64,000 bases of DNA from Nectonema munidae. Lineage: Eukaryota > Nematomorpha > Nectonematoida > Nectonematidae. The stretch covers positions 248,001 to 312,000 of the forward strand of contig JAUIRK010000297.1 of the NCBI GenBank assembly GCA_030549495.1, given 5' to 3'. The position numbers were made by a program, and so were the translations under genes. Below the pieces are notes generated by a model, which saw only the letters and a program-made list of their open reading frames with translations, made no database searches and was not told where the DNA came from. Below, one piece after another: positions 11,457 to 22,993 of this stretch (position 1 is the stretch's first letter; every line of letters begins with the position of its first letter).

Positions 11457-11984
11457 GTAACACCAACTATAACACTAACACGAATGCCAATTAAAGTAAT
11501 TGTACACATTAAAGCCCATTTAAAAATTGGTTGGACACCTGTCAATCAACTATTATGCAAATTGAGGAACTTTGAGTAGTCAAAATGATCGATAGCGTGA
11601 ATAGAATATGCTATAGCGGTGATTCTCAAATTAGATAAAAAAGATCACGAGGCATTTTACTTGAATAGTACATATGTAAATTATGTTTATGCCAAGATAT
11701 ATAGGCATATTTGTAATTGTCATATAAGATTGTTCTTATTATGAATCCTACTACAAGTTGCTTGGTTTTAAAGAAGACGATGCATAGCGCAAATCAGATT
11801 GAACTTTCAACCGATTCCATTGCTACCACTCTACTACACTATTATATGCCTTCCCTTCTTGTCAAGCTAATAAAAAATTATTAAGGTAACAAAATGATTA
11901 CACAGTTTCAAATTTATATTTATCAAAAATAATTTTAAGTAGTCTTTTTTTGTATTTTAAACGGGCCTAATTTCTCTATTACGT

Positions 11985-14110
11985 AGTTGTGTTTTTATAA
12001 ACCATCTCTACTTAACCAACCACAAACAGAATTAGATGCAGTAGTTACCACTTTAACCACCCTTTCACAACTCTGTGTATGTAAAGAATATGGAAGAAGC
12101 TTGAGAGGTCTATCTTTCAATAGTTTTACTTCACTTGTAATGATTTTTGCTGTAAATACCGCTTCCGTTTTAACTTCTTTTTCCCAAAGAATTGGCTTCA
12201 CGATTGACTGCTAATGGAACTTTAAAAACTCCAATCTATTTGTTTTATTATAACGTCTAAAGCAATATTCTACTTTTTTCATTATCACAACATAAAAAGG
12301 GCAATGAGTATGCATTCGGGATGAGCCCACCAAGCTTGTTTTTTGATATAAGGCTCCACATTTTTTTACTTTTCAAATCTTGTTTGCGCCAAAGTTGAAA
12401 GACTTTTAGTAAATGTATTGATCCATACTTGATATTACGTTTTACCTTTATTAGCCAAGAAACAAGCACTTTTAAAACATTAGCATCTTCTGCTTCTAAA
12501 TTATGTTCACTCATATAAAGCAACAAACATCGCATACCACATGTAAGTCATCTACTGTTAGATAGTTTATCACATTTATAATCAGCCAACTCTAAATCTG
12601 AATTACCTGTTGCCAGACCATTAAGTTATTTAAATGCTAAAATACTATCACTACTAGTTTTAAATTATCTTTGTCAAGCTTCACAAGTGGCTTTATAAGT
12701 GGAATTGAATTTTTTTTAAAGTTTCAACTTGAGATAAAATTTTACCACATTCCCGCACCATCTTTTGTCTGAAGATGTTGGTCCATCAAATTTTTTTTAT
12801 TATATGCCGTAAAGGAAGTTCATTTACATGAAAGCAACAAAAAGGATCTAAAAAGTCTACGATTAATAAGAGATTCAATATAGTGTAAAGCATCTCATTT
12901 CCATCTTGACATATCATTAGTCGTATCACTACCAATTAACTCTAAGCTTTTCTTTATATCATTACTTTTCATCGAATTAAATATTTGAACTGCATGATGT
13001 TCAGCAGGTTTCTTTCCTTTTAAACTTTTGTTAAATAGCTCATTCATTGTTGACATATGCTTCTCTCATTAATGATTTTTTTCCAACATCCATCAGATTT
13101 ACCAGGCATAATTGCTAAAGTTTTATCTTTTCGATTATTATCTATAAAAATGCATGTTATTGTTTTTTTTCAAATTGGAATCTTCCTCCTCTATGGAACA
13201 CGTGATAACTTTTTTTAGCACGAAATACTTTTTCTTTTTTTTAGCTTACATCACAAATAAGCTGTTTCTTTTCTTCGTTTAGATAATCTTCTTTTATAAG
13301 ATCAGATAAAAAACCGTTGGTTATAGCGGCTGTAGGACTAGATGAAATGTTAAATTTAATTGATGCAGAAGCAGCGTTGTCAATATTAAGATAGATAGTT
13401 CTTTCTCAAACTTTATTTGTATTTCTCAGTGTTTGTCTTTTTTGATGTATTAAATTAACTAGAATCCTTAGTTTCGTCTGAGATATCATCAGCAGAAGAA
13501 CAAATGTAAGCCATTGATTGAGTTTCATCCAAATATCTTTTTTTCTTTTAAGCCTAATTTTTCTTTTTGATATGACTTGCGAAAATTTCTTTTATTTAAT
13601 TTTTCTTTAAAATCTAAACGATAGTCTTGCATTGAAGAAAAACTTCCAATTTTTTCTATTTGAGTTTTTATCCAAAAAAGTTCTTTTTAACTTCACATCT
13701 AGAAATATTATGTATTTGATCATTACAGTTATTTTTGCAATAAGTTTATCTTCATCACACAAAACTATTGGGCATTTACAATATGCAATATCAAAAAGTT
13801 CATAAAGCTTACGAATCCATTCAGCTTTTGATTGCTTTGTTTCTTGAAATGCCAAAAATAACATGCCAAAGTACGATTTAATCTCCGTTCTATAGCTTTT
13901 CGACTACAAAAACTCGTTCTTTGAATTCGATATTTGAGTTAAACCATTTTTGAGCTATTTCAAATGCAACTTTTGAAATACAGCTTTCATGTTTAGTTTA
14001 CGTTGATATTTTTCATACATAAGAATTTCATTTTGTTTAATATAAAGACGTTGCTGTAAAGAATCGCGTAAAGTTGGAAATTCACTTGACAAAAATTGCT
14101 TAGGATCACG
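11985..14110 (-). pseudogene. Unclassified hAT-like transposase (NELPLRH / DTTxxNTG family)
   Basis: Fragments run N to C from high to low coordinates: FPTLRDSLQQRLYIKQN (about 14080), LYELFDIAYCKCPIVLCDE (about 13800), LELIGSDTTNDM (about 12930) with an adjacent frame giving the NELPLRHI block, LYMSEHNLEAEDANVLKVLV (about 12500), and LPYSLHTQSCERVVKVVTTA (about 12100). From memory this protein type recurs as uncharacterised ORFs in many invertebrates. An Asp in a (G)xDTT/GTxxNTG block, a C-x-LH-xNELPLRH block and a later helical region give the D...C(2)H order seen in hAT transposases, so I infer a hAT-like RNase-H fold. The copy is broken by many stops and frameshifts. The ends were not identified. 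Confidence 0.5.
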
Positions 14111-14549
14111 AAGATACTCAGAAACTAGTATTAAAAGAATTTTTAGTTTTTTTAAAAAAAAATTTAGCCATTTTAAAACTGGAGCAAAATATAAAAGTTA
14201 AAATTATTTTTCAACTTTTTCAGAAAGCTTAAGTCTAACCTATTTTTTTACTTTGATAAATAATTACACATTAAGAAATTGAGGATTTTTCATACATTTT
14301 TCATTTTGTCCATTAAATTTTTTAATTTCACCTTTTTCTAAAGCAAAATAATCTGATTTTAAAAAAAAAATTTTAAATAAACAAATTAATTAATTTTTTA
14401 TGACAAAAATGTTTCAATAACAAATTAAATCTCAACAGAACATTATCAACTTAAATTTTAATAATAACAAGTGTTGAAAAAATGAAAGGTCCCATTAGCT
14501 AAAAATTTTTATTCACATATGTATAGCTCATAAAAAATCTAAGCATACT
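14111..14549. other. AT-rich spacer
   Basis: No feature seen between the hAT-like transposase and the TTAA that starts the piggyBac-type element. Confidence 0.4.
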
Positions 14550-14830
14550 TTAACCCTATTAGTGCTGGGGGGGGCGTAAAACGCCCCTTTCACTAAAAAC
14601 TCAATTGTAGAAAATCGGCTGAATCATATCCCTTCAAATTTTGTGACCTTTCCTAAAATCGCTAGCTGCATCTTTTGAAACCTTTTTCATGGTAGTTGAA
14701 TGACCCTTTCATGTCCAAAACTGTCAATCAAAATCAAAAATTAAATTTTTCAGCAAAATTTTGACATTATCTGTACTTAACCTTATAACTTAGGATCTAT
14801 ATTATATAATACCTTGAAAATTTATAATTA

Positions 14831-16775
14831 CAGTAGAATCCCGATAACTCGGACCCTCACGGGGGACATGAAATTCGTCGTCCGAGATATCCGAAGTATC
14901 AATAACTCGAACTTTTTTTCACAAGTACGACCTTTTAACTTTTAAAATGTATTAATATTTGTATTCAATAAATTATATTGATTTTAAAGATATTTTATTC
15001 ATTTTAGAGCTTTTTTATTGATTTTTAGTAAAATCCGTTATTGTTACTTTCTGTAAATAGTGAATATGTAAAAAGTGTTTCAGTAGCTTGCCGCACTTCT
15101 TCATTTGAAGGTTTAACAGGTACTTCATCTTTAGCCGTGCTTTCTTCTTCATCATTTTCCACATCCATCGCATCACCTCGGATCTCTTCAAGTATTTCTG
15201 CATCGGTTAACGCTTGGGCTGTTACTGCAACATCATCATCTACTGACAAATAATCTTTGACTTCGAAAGCTCCGGTCATAACATACTTATCCCGTTGCTT
15301 AAGCTCATCTATCACTTAGTTTAGGTGAGAGAACGCAATATCATCCTCAGAAATCCTTTTCTGAAACAGTTAACAACTGTACTTGAAGTAACGTCACCCC
15401 AAGAAAGGACAACAATTTTCATTGCTTTAAGGATAGAAATGGGCGTTACTTGCTTTCCTTGATCAATTGCGGCAATGATCTTTTTGATGACTTGAGTACG
15501 ATATTTAGCTTTTAAAGATCTAATCACTCATTGATCCATTGGCTGTAAAGCTGATGTTGCATTAAGTGGCAGAAAATAAAGATGAATTGATTTGAGATTC
15601 TCAATTGAAGGGTGGGCTTGACAGTAGTCGATAATTAACGCTACTTTTCTGCCTTCTTTTTTAAAGTTTTTGTCTTGCTCTCTTACCCATTCTTCAAAAA
15701 GCTAAGAGTTCATCCAGCTTTTATTTTGGCCACGGTAGCGACATGGTATGCTTCGTAAGTGTTTAAAACAACGAGGCTTCTTTGATTTTCCTATCACAAA
15801 AATAGGAAGCTTTTTTCCAGCCGTTTGCAGCAACAAGTCCAGTTAATCGTTTCCTCCGCTACATTTTTCTCCTTTCAAATGCAATGTCTTTTAGGGAAGC
15901 GCTCTATAAAACAGTCCAAATTCATCTGCATTGTATATACCACAAGGGGGGTAATTTGACAATATTGTTCGGCACAGTCGTTTTTTTCCACGGTGCAGTC
16001 ATCTCGATAGTGACATCTCGACTTTCTTTATATTATTATACATATTATGTAGGCATAAGTTACCTGAAATAGCTTTAAATGAAACCTTGTATCGTTTTTT
16101 CCATCGATCAAGCCATCCATCTAATGCCTGAAATTGTTCTTTTCCAAAGTATAAGACTTTGTCTTTAAGTATAGTAACATTCAGAGGCAGATTGTTGTGT
16201 CGGGTACTAATGAGCCACTAGTAACATGCTTTATCGATATCATCTGATTTTGCATCTTTTTGGTAGACGTTGTGTTTTTTAACACTACATCATAAATCTT
16301 TGATTTTTCTTTAATCCATCCAGAAAGAGTTTGTTTAGGTATGCTGTGTTTACGAGAAATTGTAGCGCAGCTATCGCCTTTTTCGATTTCTTTCAAAATT
16401 CTATATTTTTCAATAATGGTACGAGATTGTATTTTACGTTTTTCTCTTTTGAGTGACGCCATTTTAAAATTGAATAATTAAGATAATCAAAAAACTTTAT
16501 GTGATCTAATAACATTACAAAAACAAAAAATTTGATTAGATTTAGTTTTTTATTAAAATCAATTCAAATACGGTTTCAAAAAGTCCGAGTTACATTAGTT
16601 TTTTTCTAAGGAGACCGAGAAAAAGTACGACTTAACGAATGTCCGAGTTATAGGGGTACGACTAAAGCGCAGTATTTTGCTTGAATAAGATTATCAAATC
16701 CAACGGTGACGAGAAATGTGTACGACTAAGCGAATGTCCGAGTTACCCAGGGTACGAGTTAACTGGATTCTACTG
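14831..16775 (-). mobile_element. Tigger/pogo transposon with broken transposase
   Basis: The ends are CAGTAGAATCC and GGATTCTACTG flanked by TA, the pogo target duplication. The transposase reads on the - strand. The N-terminus is MASLKREKRKIQSRTIIEKY with a CENP-B/psq helix-turn-helix (ATISRKHSIPKQTLSGWIKE). The DDE_1 catalytic core follows: YNADEFGLF (D1), ALIIDYCQAHPSIENLKSIH (D2), LQPMDQ (D3) then VIRSLKAKYR. An acidic C-terminus runs to about 15025. One stop falls directly after LQPMDQ where Gly is usual, and at least two frameshifts and more stops lie elsewhere, so it is dead. D1, D2 and D3 remain recognisable. It sits inside piggyBac-type copy 1, and the related copy at 40.2 kb shows the site without it. 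Confidence 0.85.
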
Positions 16776-16879
16776 TATATACAGTTTGGAACGCATAACA
16801 CTTTATATGTTTAATTTTTTCAATAATCATGGCTACTTTTTAGAAAATGTCAATCAAAATTTTGATTGATCAAAAATAT

Positions 16880-17860
16880 ATCTAATAAAATATACCTTCA
16901 AATTTTTCATAAAATAATATGTTTTTGTACTAAATTGGCCATGCTGGTTTCATTTCTGGACTCATTTTTTACGTTTAGGATGTGAAAATACCTATAAGTG
17001 TTAATCAAATTTGCAGTTTACTTTTAAAAATTGTCTCCAAAAACATTGCTTTAAATTTTACATAAAATATATGTGTTATACTAAATCGGCCATGCTGGTT
17101 TCATTTCTGGACTCATTTTTTACGTTTAGGATGTAAAATACCTATAAGTGTTAATCAAATTTGCGGTTTTTTAAAAATTTAAAAAATTATTAAATTTAAA
17201 AAAAATTTAAATTGAATTTGAAAATACCTATAAGTGTCAATCAAATTTGCGTTTAGTTCTAAAATTTGTTTCCAAAAATATTGATTCAAATTTTACATGA
17301 AATATATGTTTTTATAGCAAATAGATCATGATGATTTCATTTCTGAACACAGTTTTCGCATTTAGAGGTTTTACTGCTAGTGTCAATCAAATTTGCGGTT
17401 TATGTCTGAAAACTATATCCCAAAATATTCTCTCTAATTTTACATAAAATATATGTTTTTATACCAATTCGATCATGATAATTTTTATTTCTGAAATCAT
17501 TTTTTGCATTTAGAGGTTTTAAATGTCTGAAAGTGTCAATAAATTTTCGATTTACGTCTAATGTCTACAGAAATATTTTTGAAATTAAACAAAATATCTG
17601 TTTTTATGCCAAATGGAAGGTGCTGGTTTCATTTTTGGACTCAGATTTGGCATTTATGGTTTTAAAATATCTGAAAGCTTCAATCAGATTTGCATTTTAC
17701 TTCTAGCTACTGTTTTCAAAAATATTTTCAAAAAAATAAAATATCTGTTTTATACCAAATCGACTATGTTTATTTTATTTCTGTACTGGATTTTTATAAT
17801 ACGGTTAAAAAATATCTCGAAGTGGCAATTAAATTAGTAATGTATGCTAGAAAATCAGTT
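16880..17860. repeat. Tandem array of about 150-bp units inside the piggyBac-type element
   Basis: About six diverged units recur with period near 150 bp. Each has a TTTCATTTCTGGACTCATTT-like block (16944, 17097, 17330, 17485, 17622, 17770), then TACGTTTAGG-type, TGTCAATCAAATTTGCGGTT-type and TTTTACATAAAATATATG-type blocks. The first two units are most alike. The same unit occurs in reverse orientation at 39400-40160. Confidence 0.7.
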
Positions 17861-17880
17861 CTGTAAAAATTTCCAAAAAA

Positions 17881-18688
17881 TCGCTTTTTATTAGGTATAT
17901 AGTAAAAATATACTTTTTTTTTGTATATTTTGACTTATAATACTTTCTACAATCATCTTGAGTAAGAAATATTTATTTAAAAAAACAAAACGTATTATAA
18001 AATCTTTTGAAAATTTGTATGAAAGAAGGAACCAAGTTGAAAACTAATTGAAAAGAGAACATGTGATCAAAACAAAAAATTTAAAAAAATATGTATCTTG
18101 ACTAAATGGAAGATCTACCATGTTCTAATGAACTAGGAAGTGGTTTAATTATATAATATTAGGTGTTTCAAAAAAGATTTTGACTGAAAAAGAAGTTCCT
18201 CTTTTACAAATGAAAAATATTTAAATCTATAGCTTATCATTAGGATTACAATTAACATTTAGCTAAGATGGTAGGAAATCTGATAATTTAGAATAGGTCA
18301 GATTTATCAAAAATGGCACAGATGCCAATATGTGAGAATTTAGTCACTATCAAGATATTTTTAATTTAAATTGAATTTGTCCATCTTTTCCTTTTGTGTC
18401 TTAGAGATAATTTTTTAGATGAAGAACGTTGACAACTTTTTCTAATTGAACAATCAACATCACGAATGATTCATCAGAAAAAAACCTTTGGAATGAGATT
18501 GGTTGACAAATATTGAGGCCTGATAATAAAATACACGATACTAATAAAAAAAGTCTAAGATCATCAAAAAGATTCTTTAATCAGAATGCTTTGAGGGAGG
18601 AAAAAAGTAATTTTATCCTTATAAAAAAATTTTCGAACACACATTCAACAATATAAATTTCTAATGAAAAAAAGAGCTACCAAGAAAG
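17881..18688. other. AT-rich non-coding stretch
   Basis: Nothing recognisable; the expected far end of piggyBac-type copy 1 was not found here. Confidence 0.35.
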
Positions 18689-18753
18689 GATCATCATGGA
18701 ATGAATAGCAAAATTACATACTGTAAATTATAATATGACATAGAAACTACGAG
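18689..18753. repeat. 65-bp direct repeat, left copy
   Basis: It starts GATCATCATGGAATGAATAG and ends CTACGAG, and matches 19312-19376 with one difference. Together the two copies bracket the LTR-element fragment. This is far longer than the 4-6 bp duplication made by an LTR integrase. Confidence 0.85.
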
Positions 18754-19311
18754 GCGACGAACGTACAACGTCAAAGTCTACCCAAACGGTCCTACATGGA
18801 GACGCCACATTGAACAATTACAACCGCGTTCTTCTACTTCGGAAGATAGTGAACCCGGAGAAGATATATCTTTTGAATACCAATCAAAAGAAACTTTATC
18901 TGAGAGAAAAAAGCAAGATGAACTTTTACCCGTCCCTGAAACACTTAGAAGATCACAGAGAACTAACAAAGGAATTCCACCCCAACGTTTTCCTGATCCT
19001 GAATGATCAAAAGCTCAGGTGGGAGGTGTTATGGTCTTAGGCAAAACACGCATTCTTTCACATTCCCTCAACAACAATGTTAAAAGTAACTTTCTCTACA
19101 GTGGCCTATGCAAATAATTAAATATTTACATGGGTTCCTATTCTTTCAGTGGAACACTGTTTTATGCGAAAGGCTCTTCATTTGCATACCTATTTTACAA
19201 GATACTTTGTCGATAGTATAAATAGGGGCAGATTTTCTTATAGCATCATTTCTTTCTTCCTTTCCTCAATAAATTGTTTTCTTTATCATTTTGCTCTGTA
19301 AAAACATAACA
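18754..19311 (+). mobile_element. Fossil LTR retrotransposon fragment (Gypsy-like), 3' end
   Basis: This fragment holds the end of a pol-like coding region (a proline-rich tail with a PETLRRSQRT-type motif often seen after integrase in Gypsy-type elements), then a complete-looking LTR at 19027-19311. It is an isolated 3' piece with no other element parts nearby. The family is inferred only from the tail motif. The fragment is bracketed by 65-bp direct repeats. Confidence 0.55.
19027..19311 (+). repeat. LTR (single copy)
   Basis: It begins TGTTATG and ends CATAACA, a 7-bp inverted terminal repeat as LTRs have. A TATAAATAGGGG-like box and an AATAAATTG polyadenylation-type signal lie in its second half. 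No partner LTR is present in the window. Confidence 0.6.
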
Positions 19312-19376
19312 GATCATCATGGAATGAATAGCAAAATTACATACTGTAAATTATAATATGACATAGAGACTACGAG
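19312..19376. repeat. 65-bp direct repeat, right copy
   Basis: It begins at the base after the LTR end and repeats 18689-18753 (GAGACTACGAG against GAAACTACGAG at the end). Confidence 0.85.
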
Positions 19377-19439
19377 CCGATAACGAATTTGTAGCCAAAA
19401 ATATTGAGGTCTTATCGAGTTACATAAGTTATTGTGGAA

Positions 19440-19848
19440 TGAAATTTTTGGGGGGAATTAAACCCTTAAAGTTGGTTTAAAAATTTAAAAAAAATTTTAA
19501 AAAGAAAAATTTTGAAAGGAGGTTTTTTTTTTTTTTTTATAAAAAAAAAAATATCACCCCCTAAATTTCCTTTTTTTTAAAAGGGGGTTATTTTTTTTAA
19601 AAAAATAATTATTATTTAAATAAAAAATAATTTTAATTTTGGGGTTAAAAATAAAAATAAATTTTTTTTTTGGTTTGGGTTTTTTTGATATAAATAAAAA
19701 AAACAACAACATCATTCATAATATTAGAAATATATATATAATTAAAAAATTTTAAAAATATTTAATAATATATAAAAATAAGAGGGGGGGGGGGGGGGGG
19801 CGCCCCCGCGCGCGGCCGGAATTAGGTAGGTATAAATAACATTAAAAA
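19440..19848. other. Low-complexity stretch, probable sequence or assembly error
   Basis: Long A, T and G runs, blocks that look like homopolymer-inflated duplicates, and a G run followed by CGCCCCCGCGCGCGGCCGG, unlike anything else in this AT-rich window. It looks like uncorrected long-read sequence or an assembly join. No biological feature is called. Confidence 0.55.
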
Positions 19849-20499
19849 ATGTTCATTAGTATGCAATACTTTAATGTGGAACGTATAACCGCTTGTGCAA
19901 TAATTTACATGGCGCTTTCTTCAGGTATTGAGGATAGAACAAGCATTCGTGAGACAGTCATCAACCAAATTCTAGCAGGACATCAGCCTTCACCCAAAAA
20001 GAAAAAATATCAAGATATAAGGAAAAGAATTGCAAATATTGTGGGGGATTATAAAGATCGAGAAGCAGTTTTTTTAATATCATATATATTGTATTATTGT
20101 TTTTCCATTTGATTAATTATATGTAAATAAAATTGCTCTAATAGAACTTAATGAACTTTTTGTTGTTTTACATGTTTCTATGACAGTAAAAATTGTAATA
20201 TAAAAATTTTCTTTTTTTACAATGCTCCAAATTACGTTAATTTGTTTGCTGGCTAATTTATCTGTAAATAATATTATTTTAAAAATTAATATATTTTTTG
20301 TAGGGGGCTTTTCATCTCTCTCACACTTTCTTTCTCTTGTCCCACCCACTTCAAAAAATTGGGTTATTTTTCAAATTATAAAATAAGACATTCGTTTTCG
20401 AATATAGAAAAAATTCTAATTATTTCGGGCAATTCTCCATCGGGCTTTTGACAGTCAAGCAGTTATCCAATCCATCGGGCAATTATCCTATAACTGTTG

Positions 20500-20625
20500 A
20501 TTAGAATCAATAAATATTTCATTATACCACTTGCAACGCTTTTTTCCTTTTCAAGCACAAGCGCTTTGAAATGTTCTTGAAACACTTCTAATGCATTGAT
20601 ACTCTCCACTCATCTAATTCGCCAC
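20500..20625 (-). pseudogene. Possible hAT transposase RW-region fragment
   Basis: The - strand reads VESINALEVFQEHFKALVLE, preceded by W-x-I-R. This resembles the hAT block (C-x-TRWVExxxAxxxFxxxF). It is opposite in orientation to the related hAT C-terminus at 22994-23870, so if real it is a separate or inverted piece. The match is short. Confidence 0.25.
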
Positions 20626-20702
20626 ATGTTTCTCAAAATGTGGGTTTTTTTCACATTTTGAGAAAATATATTAAACTGAATTTACATTTATTCTTAGTTT
20701 AA

Positions 20703-22989
20703 CCCTCGTTATCCCTTCAATTCAGTACTCTTGTTGCTCCTTTCGGGTCCATTTTTTGGACCCAAAAATGTTTAACAGAAAAAACAAATTAAACGCGAAA
20801 TTTTATTCAATATTATGAGGAGCATATACAAACATAAAAAAGTTTAAGCAACATCTTTCGAGCACATTTAACAAATCTTGACATATTGTGTAATCGTCGT
20901 AAATTTATCTGTGTTCTTTTGTTTTGTCATCAAATCTTATCGAAACACAGAGTTGGTCAAATCTATGTCTAGACTAGCGGTCCTCAAACTGGGGTTCGCG
21001 GTCCCCTAGAAGAGCGTGAAGGGGTTACAGGGGGACCGCGTAGGCGCCAAAATGTAACTGCTAGCTGCGTTCTGTTGTACAGTCAATTCTAGCTCCGTCC
21101 ATTTATTTGCGCACAGACAAACGGAAGTGCTTACGTAAAATGTTTTTGACATATGTGCTTATTTGTAGAATTTTTAGAATAAAATTTAAATATACTGTAA
21201 ATCAAGAAATTTACGCGAATCGAGAATTTAAAAAAGTTGCGTAATTTTATTTTTTCGAGCAAACATATGTTCTCAAAATTATCCCCATATGTTATATACC
21301 TATTATATATTTATATATTATATGAAAGCGATTTGTTTTGGTTGCTAATTTATTTATCATGAGGAACATATGCAATTGTTACAGTTCATTCAAGAACAGT
21401 TTATTGATTTAATTAATGATGGGGTTGCAAAACATATTTTCCGTGAAGTGTAGCGATTGGATTCCGAATGGCACGGTCCTATCCCGATCTTGCAAAGCTG
21501 GCTCTAAAGGTGCTGATTCAATTTGCAACAACTTATGGGTGTAAGACAACGTTTTCCACATTACTTGACCTCAAAACAAAATAAACAGATTAGAAGCAAC
21601 AAATGACATGAGAGTTGCACTCTCCAAAACAAATCTAAATCTACAAGAACTGATTGAGGCATAGCAAATGCACCCATCACATTCAATGTACTTTTGATGT
21701 TTAAGGTTGCCATTTTCTCAATGAATAATTGATTTCCAAAAAATGTTTTTGTTTGAATACTAATTGGTTTACATTTTTTGAATAAATGATTTTGAGTTGT
21801 GATATTTTTGAATAAAAAATTTTTAAGTTGTCATTTTCAATAAATATTTGTTTGCCTAAAATGTTTTGCTTCAGTAACCTATATGTTACTTGTGGTTTTT
21901 ATAAAAGGTTTCGCAAGTCATCTAAAATATTATAAAAAGACCGACATGCAAAAAATTTTTAAATAGTTTGAGAACCACTGGTCTAGACATTATGGCAGGA
22001 AAAAATCTCCAGATTTTTAGTGGTCTCATTTTTAGACTTATAGATCTCAAATAAAAGCAAAACACCAAAATTGGCACTAAGTTCTATTTCATCTATACTA
22101 ACCCATTGTTTCCCAAACTTTATATATTTTTCTAGAAAAAAATTGTGAAAATGCTGACCCTTGATCTGTGATTCGAGATGTAGCATATCTTGTAGCTCCG
22201 GATTTAGAAGTGATTATGTTTACTGCCTTATGACGTCCTGTTATTTTTTTGTGAGGAACAAATTCATTTTACTTTTTGTTATGAAAAAATTCCAGATAAG
22301 TTGCAAAGCAGTAGTTCAGAATCACACACATTGGAGCTTGAACTGGAACTCTAAGGTTGGAAATTATTTTACCATTATAAAGAGAAGTTTGGTCACTTTC
22401 AATAATTCTAGAATTAGGAATTTTAAGGAAGATTCTTTGCAATGTCAAAAATGTGAAAAAAGCCAAATAATCACTCTCAAAACCAGTAAGGGGAATGCAA
22501 TATGTGTACTGTGTAGGTGAAACTGCTGGCGCTTGTGTGATCTTTTTCATGAAGCGTTTTGCAATTCATTGAAAGAAAATTAGCTGCATTATAAAATTGT
22601 TGAATGCGCAAATTTGTTGAATAGTTGTTTCTCATGTTGCCTTCAAACAATTGTCCCCATAAAATGAAGGAAACATAGAAAGGACCTTGTCAACAAATTG
22701 GAGCATTCATAACATTCGACCCGACCATATGTGATTTGCACAAACCTCGCAAAGTCTTAAAATTTATAAATTCAGTCCACGATGTGTAATTGGCATGATG
22801 CACACAAACAGAACAAAATGATATGTTCAACTATGGTTCGTTGCGATAAGCCAAAATAAGCTGTAAGGAGTAATCAGTTACTTTTTTGCTATGATTAATA
22901 TAAACTTTAAAAATGATTCTAAAAGACCTCAAATTTGAACAAATTTAAATTCTAAAAGAATAAAAATGGACGCAAAGGGTTAACGAGAG
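20703..22989 (-). mobile_element. piggyBac transposon interrupted by a hAT element
   Basis: TTAA lies at both flanks (20699-20702 and 22990-22993). The termini are CCCTCGTTATCCC at the left and, complemented, CTCTCGTTAACCC at the right. On the - strand IELSANFGVLLLFEIYKSKN (about 22080) matches the piggyBac block IExxAxxGLLxLxGxxKS. The next block is split by the nested hAT: the MSR codons lie before it, and HRFDQLCVSIRFDDKTKE continues after it, matching MSRxRFxxLLRxLRFDDK. Stops follow shortly and the catalytic core is missing, so this is an internally deleted, dead copy of about 1.27 kb once the hAT and one target copy are discounted. Confidence 0.8.
20975..21980 (+). mobile_element. hAT transposon (Charlie-like), internally deleted, nested in piggyBac
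   Basis: The ends are TAGCGGTCCTCAAACT at the left and, complemented, CAGTGGTTCTCAAACT at the right. Flanking is a perfect 8-bp duplication GTCTAGAC at 20967-20974 and 21981-21988, fitting the NTCTAGAN preference known for Charlie-type hATs. The interior (about 21460-21690, +) keeps a transposase C-terminus across shifted frames: PDLAKLALKVLIQFATTYGC, then DMRVALSKTNLNLQELIEA, like the FATTYLCExxFS dimerisation region of SCAND3/ZBED-type hATs. The rest of the transposase is gone. Confidence 0.85.
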
Positions 22990-22993
22990 TTAA

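Larger units (their letters stand above)
14554..17880. mobile_element. piggyBac-type element, copy 1 (right end not found)
   Basis: It begins TTAA (14550-14553) then CCCTATTAGTGCTGGGGGGG. The first 280 bp, and the sequence after the Tigger insertion, align in order with the reverse complement of 40150-40545: CTGCATCTTTTGA, GACCCTTTCATG, CTGTCAATCAAAATCAAAA, TCAGCAAAATT. It then enters the tandem array at 16880-17860, homologous to the array in copy 2. The TTAA plus CCC ends and the piggyBac coding block in copy 2 identify the superfamily. The far end is missing or diverged, so the right limit is approximate. Confidence 0.55.

Noticed and set aside
19849-20112. 87-residue open frame (contains RETVINQILAGHQPSPKKKK)
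   Set aside because: No recognisable family, no splice context, and it follows a stretch of suspect sequence. It could be real, but nothing supports it.
22161-22550. Overlapping frames of 119 and 93 residues on opposite strands
   Set aside because: They lie inside the piggyBac element; the - strand reading is its decayed N-terminal half and the + strand one is a shadow.
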